A DNA stretch of 64,000 nucleotides from Candidatus Omnitrophota bacterium (lineage in GTDB: Bacteria; Omnitrophota; Gorgyraeia; Gygaellales; JAQTUX01): NCBI GenBank assembly GCA_028707125.1, contig JAQTUX010000001.1:713950-777949 (forward strand), written 5' to 3'. The notes below the pieces were generated by a model. That model was not told the origin of the DNA, did not search any database, and saw only the letters and a list, made by a program, of their open reading frames with translations. Below are positions 24,866-32,869 of this stretch, piece by piece. The translations under genes and the position numbers were made by a program. Positions within the stretch are counted from its first letter, which is position 1, and the number at the start of each line of letters is the position of its first letter.

Positions 24866-25725
24866 TGACGGAAAGAGAAGCGTTAATATGGCTGCACTTA
24901 AGCGCGGATATGGGCGTTGTGAGGTTTCGCCGCCTGCTTGAGCATTTTGGCTCCGCGGCAGGGATAATCAGGGCAGGGGCGATTGCGGTAAGAGAGGTTG
25001 ATTTCAGGAGAGAGATGTCCCGTTCAGAGAAGCAGGGGATCAAGATGATCACCATGCTTGATGAGGATTATCCCGCCATTCTTAAACAGATCTACGACCC
25101 GCCGCTTGTTTTGTATGTCATGGGCGATCTGCAATTCGATACAGCCGTAGGCATTGTCGGCTCAAGGCGCGCGTCCTTTTACGGCCTGTCTTCCGCGCAG
25201 CGGCTTGCCGCCGGCTTAGCGGCTTCAGGCATAACGGTAATATCGGGGCTGGCGCGCGGCGTTGACACTGCCGCGCACAGGGGCGCGCTTAGCAGTAAGG
25301 GAAATACAATAGCGGTTTTAGGCAGCGGCCTGAATAATATCTACCCGCCGGAGAACGAGGAGCTGGCTTATTCAATAGCGGGCAGCGGCGCGGTTATCTC
25401 GGAATTTCCTCTTGATACCGGGCCATTCCCTCATAATTTTCCCCGCAGGAACAGGATAATCAGCGGCCTTTCAATGGGTATTGTAGTTATTGAAGCGGCG
25501 GAGAATAGCGGGGCGCTGATCACCGCGGATTGCGCCCTGGAACAGGGCAGAGAGGTATTTGCCTTACCGGGAGAGGTCAATTCTTCCACCTCATACGGGA
25601 CCAATAATTTGATAAAACAGGGGGCAAAATTGGTCACCGATGTGGAGGATATATTAGAGGAGTTAAACTTACAATCTTACGGAGGTATGAATGTCAGAGG
25701 AAAAAAAGCCGCTTGTAATAGTTGA
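24865..25725 (+). CDS. dprA: DNA-processing protein DprA, short form
   Basis: Loads RecA on incoming single-stranded DNA in transformation. Rossmann core motifs are complete: 'GIVGSRRASFYGL', 'VISGLARGVDTAAHRGAL', 'AVLGSGLNNIYPPEN', 'SEFPLDTGPFPHNFPRRNRI' and 'EAAENSGALITA'. An N-terminal SAM-like helical part is present. At about 286 residues it stops soon after the core, so the C-terminal winged-helix of longer DprA is missing. GTG at 24862 is an alternative start. The last 35 bases overlap topA. Confidence 0.92.
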   Translation: MTEREALIWLHLSADMGVVRFRRLLEHFGSAAGIIRAGAIAVREVDFRREMSRSEKQGIKMITMLDEDYPAILKQIYDPPLVLYVMGDLQFDTAVGIVGSRRASFYGLSSAQRLAAGLAASGITVISGLARGVDTAAHRGALSSKGNTIAVLGSGLNNIYPPENEELAYSIAGSGAVISEFPLDTGPFPHNFPRRNRIISGLSMGIVVIEAAENSGALITADCALEQGREVFALPGEVNSSTSYGTNNLIKQGAKLVTDVEDILEELNLQSYGGMNVRGKKAACNS

Positions 25726-27688
25726 GTCGCCCACAAAGGCAAAGACCATAGGCAAGTTTCTCGCCGGGAAATATAACATCGTTTCTTCCATGGGCCATTT
25801 GATAGACCTGCCCAAGAAAAACATCGGCATAGACATAGAAGACGGTTTCAAGCCGAGTTTTGTGGTCATGCCTTCCAGGAAGAAGGTGTTTGAAGAGATA
25901 AAGAAGGCCGTAGCCGAAAGCGATACGGTATATCTTGCCACAGACCCTGACAGGGAGGGAGAGGCGATCGGCTGGCATATCATGGAACGCATGAAGGATA
26001 AGAAGAAATTCCTCAGAGTCGCGTTCCACGAGATAACCCTTCAGGCGATAAAGAACGCCTTTTCCCATCCTGTGGACATAAATGAGGATCTGGTCAAGGC
26101 GCAGCAGGCGCGCAGGATACTGGACAGAATAGTGGGCTATCTGCTCAGCCCTTTGCTTTGGAGGAAGATCGTGCGGGGCCTGAGCGCGGGCAGGGTCCAG
26201 TCGGTCGCCTTACGGCTGATCGTGGAAAGGGAAAGGGAGATTCAGGCGTTCAAGCCGCAGGAATACTGGGATATAGAGGCGGAACTGATGAAGCAGAAAG
26301 CCGGCGCGCTTAAGCGCGGCCACAAGAGTTTCCAGGCGAAGCTGATGAAGATAGCCGGCGAGAAGGTCCAGATAAATAATGAGAAAGAGGCATACGGCAT
26401 AATCAACGACCTGAAAGAAAAGTCGTTCAAGGTGGAGGATGTCCAGGATAAGGAAAAGAGGAGGAATCCCTTCGCGCCTTTTGTGACCAGCACTATGCAG
26501 CAGGACGGTTTTAACAAGCTTAAGTTCACCGCCGCCAAGACGATGATGGTAGCGCAGCAGCTCTACGAAGGCATAGAGCTCGGCGATGAAGGCCCGGTCG
26601 GCCTTATAACCTACATGAGGACCGATTCAACCAAGGTGGCGAATTCCGCCATAGGGGAGTTGAGGAATTTTATCCTTGAGAGGTTTGGCAAGGAATACCT
26701 GCCTGATGAGCCCAACGTTTATAAGGTAAAAAAGTCAGCGCAGGAGGCGCACGAGGCGGTCAGGCCGACATCAGTGTTAAGGACGCCCGATCTGGTCAAA
26801 AGCTTCCTTACGGGCGACCAGTATAAACTTTATGATCTGATCTACAAAAGGTTTGTTGCCAGTCAGATGAAACCGGCGGTCTACCTGAATACGGCGGTTG
26901 ATATCACCGCGGATCAATATCAATTGGTCGCCAACGGCTCTAATGTGGTCTTTGAGGGCTTCCTTGCTATCTATAAATTAGAAGAGGAAGATGAAGAGAA
27001 AAAGAATATCCTGCCTGCTTTAGAAAAAGGCGAGCCGCTTGACCTGGTAAAACTTGACCCCGGCCAGCATTTTACCAAGCCGCCTGCCAGGTTTTCTGAA
27101 AGCTCTCTGGTAAAAGCGTTGGAAGAAAACGGCATCGGCAGGCCTTCTACCTACGCGCCGATCATACAGACGATTGTCTACAGGGATTATGTCAGGAGGC
27201 AGAAGGGCTATTTTTCCGCCACGGAACTGGGGATGAAGGTCTGCGATATGCTGGTTGAATATTTCCCCAAAGTCATGGACGTTAAATTCACGGCGTTGAT
27301 GGAAGAAGAGCTGGATGATATTGAAGAAGGCAAGATAGAGCTTGCCAGGGTATTGAGTGATTTTTATGAGCCGTTCAAGCAAAGCCTGGATTTCGCGCAG
27401 GAGAACATCAAAAAGGAAATCATCACCTCCGATGAGGTATGCGGCGTATGCGGAAAGCCGATGGTGATAAAGTGGGGCAGGAGGGGAAAGTTCCTCAGCT
27501 GCTCCGGTTATCCCGACTGTAAGAGCTCAAAGTCCATAACCACGGGGATAAAATGCCCGCAGCCGGAATGCGGCGGAGAATTGATCGAGCGCCACTCAAG
27601 AAGGGGCGCCTTCTACGGCTGCAGCAATTTCCCCAAATGCAGGTATACCGCGAACAAATTACCCGAACCCGAAGATAAAGATCAATGA
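25691..27688 (+). CDS. topA: DNA topoisomerase I TopA
   Basis: Relaxes negative supercoils (type IA). Toprim at the N-terminus ('LVIVESPTKAKTIGKFL', 'ATDPDREGEAIGWH'), catalytic Tyr308 in 'GLITYMRTDST', 'EAHEAVRPT', and two C-terminal four-cysteine zinc ribbons ('CGVCGKPMVIKWGRRGKFL', 'CPQPECGGELIERHSRRGAF'). 665 residues. Its ATG lies in the end of dprA; the ribosome site ACGGAGG is at 25679-25685. Confidence 0.96.
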   Translation: MSEEKKPLVIVESPTKAKTIGKFLAGKYNIVSSMGHLIDLPKKNIGIDIEDGFKPSFVVMPSRKKVFEEIKKAVAESDTVYLATDPDREGEAIGWHIMERMKDKKKFLRVAFHEITLQAIKNAFSHPVDINEDLVKAQQARRILDRIVGYLLSPLLWRKIVRGLSAGRVQSVALRLIVEREREIQAFKPQEYWDIEAELMKQKAGALKRGHKSFQAKLMKIAGEKVQINNEKEAYGIINDLKEKSFKVEDVQDKEKRRNPFAPFVTSTMQQDGFNKLKFTAAKTMMVAQQLYEGIELGDEGPVGLITYMRTDSTKVANSAIGELRNFILERFGKEYLPDEPNVYKVKKSAQEAHEAVRPTSVLRTPDLVKSFLTGDQYKLYDLIYKRFVASQMKPAVYLNTAVDITADQYQLVANGSNVVFEGFLAIYKLEEEDEEKKNILPALEKGEPLDLVKLDPGQHFTKPPARFSESSLVKALEENGIGRPSTYAPIIQTIVYRDYVRRQKGYFSATELGMKVCDMLVEYFPKVMDVKFTALMEEELDDIEEGKIELARVLSDFYEPFKQSLDFAQENIKKEIITSDEVCGVCGKPMVIKWGRRGKFLSCSGYPDCKSSKSITTGIKCPQPECGGELIERHSRRGAFYGCSNFPKCRYTANKLPEPEDKDQ

Positions 27689-28548
27689 TGCTGCGCTATA
27701 TAGAAAAGTTTCTTAATTATTTGAAGATCGAAAAGAATTACTCCCAGTATACAAGCGATAATTATGAGCATGACCTGCGCGACTTTGCCGGTTTTCTGGG
27801 AGATATGGCTCTTGACAAGGTGGATTATCTTTTTCTGAGGAAGTACCTGGCTTTCCTGAAAGAGCATAATCTTGGGCAGAGGACTGTCTCACGGCGGCTC
27901 TCCTGCCTTCGTTCTTTTTTCAAATTCTTATGCCGTGAGGGGCACCTTAAGTCAAATCCCATAGTTGGCCTTCACAGCCCCAAACAGGAAAAGCATCTCC
28001 CTTTATTTTTTACGGAGGATGAGGTGTTGAAGCTTATAGGCGCCCCTGAAGGCCGCGACTGGATGGACTTCAGGGACAGGGCGATACTGGAGGTTTTTTA
28101 CAGCACGGGAATGCGCGTAAGCGAACTCGTGGGCCTGCGCATAGACGACATTGATTTTATAGGCGGCATAGTCAAGGTCATGGGCAAGGGCAGGAAGGAG
28201 CGCATACTTCCCATAGGGGATAAGGCGCTGAACGCGCTGAAGGCATACCTGGAAAAAAGGGATAAAGACAGCGAGCGGGTGTTTCTTAACAAGAATAAAA
28301 GGCCGATCACCACAAGAGGGGTGCGGATGATCATAGATAACTATATTCACCGCGTATGCCGGAAGCACGGCGCCTCCCCGCATACGTTAAGGCATTCCTT
28401 TGCCACTCATCTGCTTGACAGGGGAGCTGATCTGCGCTCGGTGCAGGAGCTGCTGGGGCATGCCAATCTTTCAACCACACAGATCTACACGCACCTTACT
28501 ACCGATAAATTGAAGAAGGTGTATGATAAGGCGCATCCGAGAGCGTAG
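27685..28548 (+). CDS. xerD: Tyrosine recombinase XerC/XerD-like
   Basis: Site-specific recombinase, probably for chromosome dimer resolution at dif. An N-terminal SAM-like core-binding domain ('IEKNYSQYTSDNYEHDLRDF') is followed by the catalytic domain with Arg in 'STGMRVSELVGL', Lys in 'GKGRKERILPI', 'HTLRHSFATHLL', 'LGHANLSTTQIYTH' and nucleophile Tyr268. 287 residues as expected. The dprA-topA-xer order is common in bacteria. Start at 27685 or 27688 (ATGATG); it overlaps topA by 4 bases. Whether it acts as XerC or XerD is not decided. Confidence 0.9.
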   Translation: MMLRYIEKFLNYLKIEKNYSQYTSDNYEHDLRDFAGFLGDMALDKVDYLFLRKYLAFLKEHNLGQRTVSRRLSCLRSFFKFLCREGHLKSNPIVGLHSPKQEKHLPLFFTEDEVLKLIGAPEGRDWMDFRDRAILEVFYSTGMRVSELVGLRIDDIDFIGGIVKVMGKGRKERILPIGDKALNALKAYLEKRDKDSERVFLNKNKRPITTRGVRMIIDNYIHRVCRKHGASPHTLRHSFATHLLDRGADLRSVQELLGHANLSTTQIYTHLTTDKLKKVYDKAHPRA

Positions 28549-28554
28549 AGTAGA

Positions 28555-29811
28555 ATGTTTATATTATACGATTTATTTTTTCTGTTTTTTGCGTTGATTT
28601 ACCTGCCGTATTCTCTGGCGAAGCGCAAGATCAACGCGGGTATTTTTCAGCGGATGGGGTTTTTGCGGCTGAAACAAGCCCCTGGCGCGGGGCTGATATG
28701 GCTCCACGCTGTAAGCGTGGGTGAGGTAATGGCTATCAAGGCCTTTGTCCGTGATACAGGCAGGGAATTCAGCCGGAACAAGATCGTCATCTCAACGGTA
28801 ACCACAACCGGCAATAAGCTGGCGGTAAAATTATTCGGTAATAACGCGCAGATATTCTATTTGCCTTTTGACCTGAGTTTTATCATCAAGCGCGTAATAA
28901 GGCGGATCAAGCCGTGTTTATTTATCGCGGTTGAAACAGAGCTTTGGCCGAACCTTCTTTCTTATCTTAAACAAAGCGGGGTGCCGACAGCGATCGTGAA
29001 CGGCCGTATTTCCGACAGGTCATTCAAAGGTTATTACCGCATGAAATTTTTATTCAAGCCGATATTAAATAAGGTAAGCTTATTCTGCGTGCGTTCTGAC
29101 CAGGACGCGAGGCGGCTGGTCCAGCTGGGAGTTGATGATAAAAAAGTCAAAATAACGGGCAATATGAAGTTTGACCTGGAGATCAGCGCGCATTCTCTGG
29201 ATATCGGGCTTAAAAGCGATGAGAAACTGTTCGTCTGCGGCAGCACGCATCCGCGCGAAGAGGAGATACTGCTGGGCGTTTACAGGCAGGCGCGCAGGCA
29301 GTTTCCGGATTTGAGGCTTTTAGTCGCGCCGAGGCATATAGAACGGTGCGGCGAGATAGAGGGGCTGGCCAGGAAAATGGGGTTTGACGCCTTGAGGATC
29401 TCGCGGATAAAGGCGGGCTGTCCCGCGGGCAGGAACTGCGTATTTCTTCTGGATATCATAGGCGAGTTGCCGTCATTATATAATATGGCCGATGTTGTGT
29501 TCATAGGGGGCAGTTTGATCGAGCACGGCGGCCACAATATCATTGAGCCGGCATTTTTCGGCAAGCCGATCGTGTTCGGCAGGCATATGTCCAATTTCAG
29601 GGATATTGCCGAGATGTTCCTCAAGGATGAAGCAGCGATACAGGTAAAGGATGAAGCTGGATTAGGAAACGCTCTTAAGGATATTCTGGGCAGAGAAGAT
29701 GTCAGGCAAAAGTTAGGCAACAACGCCCGTTCAGTGGTTGAGAAGAACAGAGGCGCCGTAGCGCGGACAATAGAGGAGATTGGAAGGATATTGGAGTATA
29801 CCCCACACTAA
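28555..29811 (+). CDS. waaA: 3-deoxy-D-manno-octulosonic acid transferase WaaA (KdtA)
   Basis: Adds Kdo from CMP-Kdo to lipid A precursor at the inner membrane. An N-terminal membrane helix ('LYDLFFLFFALIYLPYSLA') is followed by 'GLIWLHAVSVGEVMA', 'VETELWPNLL' and C-terminal 'GGSLIEHGGHNIIEPAFFGK'. 418 residues, full length. The last codons and the stop lie inside a GTAA-family hairpin (29801-29820), so the C-terminal Pro-His is encoded by the repeat. Confidence 0.95.
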   Translation: MFILYDLFFLFFALIYLPYSLAKRKINAGIFQRMGFLRLKQAPGAGLIWLHAVSVGEVMAIKAFVRDTGREFSRNKIVISTVTTTGNKLAVKLFGNNAQIFYLPFDLSFIIKRVIRRIKPCLFIAVETELWPNLLSYLKQSGVPTAIVNGRISDRSFKGYYRMKFLFKPILNKVSLFCVRSDQDARRLVQLGVDDKKVKITGNMKFDLEISAHSLDIGLKSDEKLFVCGSTHPREEEILLGVYRQARRQFPDLRLLVAPRHIERCGEIEGLARKMGFDALRISRIKAGCPAGRNCVFLLDIIGELPSLYNMADVVFIGGSLIEHGGHNIIEPAFFGKPIVFGRHMSNFRDIAEMFLKDEAAIQVKDEAGLGNALKDILGREDVRQKLGNNARSVVEKNRGAVARTIEEIGRILEYTPH

Positions 29812-29820
29812 CGTGTGGGG
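29801..29820 (+). repeat. Short palindromic hairpin, type A (CCCCACAC stem)
   Basis: Stem CCCCACAC / GTGTGGGG (8 bp) around a TAAC loop (GTTA on the other strand). Contains the waaA stop codon. The flank 'ATGGATA' resembles the flank of the copies at 32813 and 38131. Confidence 0.85.
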
Positions 29821-30918
29821 ATGGATATTATGATAAAGCGGTATTTTTACAATTTAGCAACCGATAGTCAGAAAGGCATTATAGCCGGCATACTAAAAGT
29901 ATTCCTGTTTCTGCTTTCTCTGGTCTATGGAATTATTCTACGTATTTGCCGCAGGATTGCTTTGTCAGGGGCATTCCGTCCTGCCTGCAAGGTAATAAGC
30001 ATCGGCAACATCACCTGGGGCGGGACAGGAAAGACATCGTTAGTCAAACTGATCTTGCGGGTGTTAAAAGATAACGGCCGCAATCCGGCGGTCTTGATCA
30101 GAGGCTACGGACGCGAGGATAAGAACAGCCCTGTTATTGTGAAAGGCAGGCCTGAGGAATTCGGAATAAAGGGTATAGGGGATGAGGCATATATGCTGGC
30201 CGAGGATTTTCCCGATGTGCCGATATTGATAGACGCCGACCGCCGCAGGTCTGCCGCTAAGGCGGCAGGCGAAATAAAAGCGGATACTGTTGTGCTTGAT
30301 GACGGGTTTCAGCATTGGAAATTAGAGCGCGATCTGGACATCGTCCTGCTCAACGCCAACGATCCTTTCGGTAACGGCCGCCTGATCCCGCGGGGCATAT
30401 TAAGGGAGCCGCCTTCCTCGCTGAATCGCGCCGATATAATCTTGTTTACAAAGGCGGGAAGACAGGAAAGGGAAAAACTGGCAGCGTTGATAAGGGGCAT
30501 AAACCCTTCTGCCCTGATGGCGTATTCTGACTATGTGCCTCGGTATTTTTATGATCTGGCCGATGAAAAAAGCACCTTGGAGGTGGATTCGCTGAAAGGC
30601 GAGGCGGCCTGCGTATTTTCCGGCATAGGCGATGCCGGGTCTTTTGAGAAGACAGTCAGCGAATGCGGCGTATATATAAAGCTGCATTTAAAATTCCCCG
30701 ACCATCATCTTTACAGCGATAGCGATATTATAAAGATCAGGGCCGTCTGCCGCAGGAGCAGTATAAATACGGTGATCACCAGCCAGAAGGACGCGGTAAG
30801 GATAAGGGACCGCGCTTTGTTCGGCGGCCTGCGCGCGCTGGCGCTGAAAGCGGAGCTGGAGATAACACACAGCAAGGATGAATTTGTCCGGAGATTACTT
30901 TCTTTATATACTGCTTAA
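29821..30918 (+). CDS. lpxK: Tetraacyldisaccharide 4'-kinase LpxK
   Basis: Phosphorylates the lipid A disaccharide at the 4' position. An N-terminal hydrophobic helix is followed by Walker A 'GNITWGGTGKT' (residues 62-72 from this start), 'LIRGYGRED', 'VLDDGFQHWKLERD' and 'LIPRGILREP'. About 365 residues. Start choice is open: GTG 29815, ATG 29821 and ATG 29830 are all in frame and the hairpin just upstream leaves only GGGG as a ribosome site. The next gene starts 41 bases inside its end. Confidence 0.93.
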   Translation: MDIMIKRYFYNLATDSQKGIIAGILKVFLFLLSLVYGIILRICRRIALSGAFRPACKVISIGNITWGGTGKTSLVKLILRVLKDNGRNPAVLIRGYGREDKNSPVIVKGRPEEFGIKGIGDEAYMLAEDFPDVPILIDADRRRSAAKAAGEIKADTVVLDDGFQHWKLERDLDIVLLNANDPFGNGRLIPRGILREPPSSLNRADIILFTKAGRQEREKLAALIRGINPSALMAYSDYVPRYFYDLADEKSTLEVDSLKGEAACVFSGIGDAGSFEKTVSECGVYIKLHLKFPDHHLYSDSDIIKIRAVCRRSSINTVITSQKDAVRIRDRALFGGLRALALKAELEITHSKDEFVRRLLSLYTA

Positions 30919-32776
30919 GTCTTTAAGCGGGGTTTTTATGCTTATGCCTGTCGGCTGCGCCATATTTACAGGCGCGCTGTTGGGCAGGCTGGGGTATTAT
31001 CTTGACCGCCGCCATAGAAACGCTGCCTATAAGAATTTACGCATTGCCTTTGCCTCTTCTAAGGAGCCGGCAGAACTGCAGAGAATACTTAAGGGCTGTT
31101 TTGTGAACATCTGCCTGAGTTTCGTTGAGATGCTGCGGCTGCCCAAGGTGGATAAGCGGTATTTAGAGAGATTTGTGACCATAGAAGGCAGAGAGTATTT
31201 TGAAGAATGTTTCAGGCAGGGGAGGGGCCTGATAATTTTGGCCTCTCATTTCGGCAACTGGGAGCTGGCAATGTCCATGTGTTCGGCGTTTGGTTATCCT
31301 TTCAGCGTTATCGTACAGGAGCAGAGAAAGAGCGGCCTGTTGAATGAGCTGCTTAACGATTATAGAAAGTCAAAGGGATATAAATTGATACCCGTGGATA
31401 AGAGCGCCAGAGAGGCAATGGCCGATCTAAAGGCGGGCAGGGTGCTGGGGATCGTGGCTGACCATGGAGGCGGCAGGGAGGGCAGCATGATAGAGTTTTT
31501 TTCACGCCCGGCATCTACGCCTCAGGGCGCGGTAAAGTTAGCGCAACGGCTTAATGTTCCCATCATTATGGTTCATGTCATACGCCGGAAAGGCGCCTAC
31601 CATAAAGTTGTTCTTTCTCCTCCTTTACGTCTGGCAACGGATGTGGATGAAAATCTGAGGATGATAAATAGATATATTGAGTCCTATGTGGGGAGTTTTC
31701 CGAATGAATACCTCTGGTTTTATAAGCGCTGGAAGTATTCTACGAAGCGGGACGCGCTTATTTTAAGCGATGGAAAACAAGGCCATCTGAATCAGTCAGA
31801 AGCGGTGCTGAAGGCCGCGGGAATGGGGAAGCGGCAGGTAGTCGGTAAGATCGCGAAGGTAGAATACAAGAACTTATTTATGAAATTTTTATTTTACTTT
31901 CTTGTGTTTTTATCGGGATTCGGCCGTATCTGCCGCGTTTTTATATTGAAGTCCTGCCTTAAAAAAGAATGTTACAAAGAATTGATCCATTATTACGCGG
32001 ATATGGTTGTATCCTGCGGCTCATCGCTCGCGGGGGTTAACTTGCTTATCTCAAAGGAAAATGGCGCAAAGTCAGTCGCGGTTATGCGGCCGGGCGTATT
32101 CAGCCCCAGGAGGTTTGATCTGGTCATAGCGCCTAAGCATGACAGGCTCAGCGGGAAGCTTAAAAATATCGTAGTTACGGAAGGCGCGTTAAATACGATT
32201 GATGATTCCACAATTCAGGAGGCAGGAAGGGCATTGATTAATAACGCCGGTTTGAATATTCAGCCGGACAGGAAATATTTAGGCATTCTTTTGGGCGGCG
32301 ACGCAAAGGATTATGGGTTGAATATAGAGGCGGCGCGCGATATCTTTAAGGCGCTAAAGTCGTTTTGCGAGAAGAATGGATGGGAGGCCCTTCTGACTAC
32401 CTCGCGCAGGACATCAAAGGATATTGAGAACCTTGTAAAGGATGAATTCGCGGCGTATCCGCGCTGCCGGCTTTTGATCATTGCTAATGAGAAGAACATT
32501 GAAGGGGCTGTGCCGGGCATCCTTGCCTTGAGCAGCGCGGTGATAGTATCGCCTGAAAGTATTTCAATGATCTCCGAGGCCGCCTCAAGCGGAAAGCCCG
32601 TATTTGTCTTTGACGCGGAGAGAATAAGAGACAAGCGGCACAGGCGTTTTCTGGATAATCTCAAGGCAGGCGGGTATATCTCTGACTTCAATGTCGCCAA
32701 TATCACAGAGCATAGCCCTAAGGTCTTGCGGGATTTGGAGCGTGTCCGAGGAAAGATTGTTGATTTGTTAGTATAG
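30878..32776 (+). CDS. Fusion of LpxL/HtrB-type acyltransferase and ELM1-like putative glycosyltransferase
   Basis: Residues 1-285 are a lysophospholipid/lipid A late acyltransferase: an N-terminal helix and the HX4E motif 'HFGNWE' (His124-Glu129), 'IVADHGGGREGSMIEFFSRP'. From Asp292 a second domain starts with 'LSDGKQGHLNQSEAV', the hallmark of the ELM1/GtrOC1 (DUF1022) family, and ends with 'VIVSPESISMISEAASSGKP', a GT-B-like nucleotide-sugar end. 632 residues without a break. The fusion suggests one protein that both acylates and glycosylates lipid A or core; this is inference. AAGGA precedes the ATG inside lpxK. Confidence 0.85.
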   Translation: MNLSGDYFLYILLKSLSGVFMLMPVGCAIFTGALLGRLGYYLDRRHRNAAYKNLRIAFASSKEPAELQRILKGCFVNICLSFVEMLRLPKVDKRYLERFVTIEGREYFEECFRQGRGLIILASHFGNWELAMSMCSAFGYPFSVIVQEQRKSGLLNELLNDYRKSKGYKLIPVDKSAREAMADLKAGRVLGIVADHGGGREGSMIEFFSRPASTPQGAVKLAQRLNVPIIMVHVIRRKGAYHKVVLSPPLRLATDVDENLRMINRYIESYVGSFPNEYLWFYKRWKYSTKRDALILSDGKQGHLNQSEAVLKAAGMGKRQVVGKIAKVEYKNLFMKFLFYFLVFLSGFGRICRVFILKSCLKKECYKELIHYYADMVVSCGSSLAGVNLLISKENGAKSVAVMRPGVFSPRRFDLVIAPKHDRLSGKLKNIVVTEGALNTIDDSTIQEAGRALINNAGLNIQPDRKYLGILLGGDAKDYGLNIEAARDIFKALKSFCEKNGWEALLTTSRRTSKDIENLVKDEFAAYPRCRLLIIANEKNIEGAVPGILALSSAVIVSPESISMISEAASSGKPVFVFDAERIRDKRHRRFLDNLKAGGYISDFNVANITEHSPKVLRDLERVRGKIVDLLV

Positions 32777-32782
32777 TCAGAT

Positions 32783-32804
32783 TCTACACACGTAAGTGTG
32801 TAGA
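32783..32804 (+). repeat. Short palindromic hairpin, type B (TCTACACAC stem, GTAA loop)
   Basis: 9-bp stem TCTACACAC / GTGTGTAGA around a GTAA loop, in the gap after the LpxL-ELM1 gene. First of three hairpins in a row. Confidence 0.85.
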
Positions 32805-32812
32805 GCCGTGGA

Positions 32813-32832
32813 CCCCACACTTACGTGTGGGG
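32813..32832 (+). repeat. Short palindromic hairpin, type A (CCCCACAC stem)
   Basis: Stem CCCCACAC / GTGTGGGG with TTAC loop (GTAA on the minus strand). Identical to 38131-38150. Eight bases after the previous hairpin. Confidence 0.88.
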
Positions 32833-32842
32833 AATTAGGATA

Positions 32843-32862
32843 CTACAGGCGTAAGCCTGTAG
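32843..32862 (+). repeat. Short palindromic hairpin, type B (CTACAGGC stem, GTAA loop)
   Basis: Stem CTACAGGC / GCCTGTAG with GTAA loop; ten bases after the type A hairpin. It ends 7 bases before the ATG of the next gene, so it may cover the ribosome site AGAGGA. Confidence 0.88.
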
Positions 32863-32869
32863 AGGACAT

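Noticed and set aside
28704-28720. Palindrome CCACGC / GCGTGG with TGTAA between, similar to the GTAA hairpins
   Set aside because: It lies inside waaA and encodes the conserved WLHAVSVGEV motif, so the codons explain it; the loop has five bases, unlike the others.
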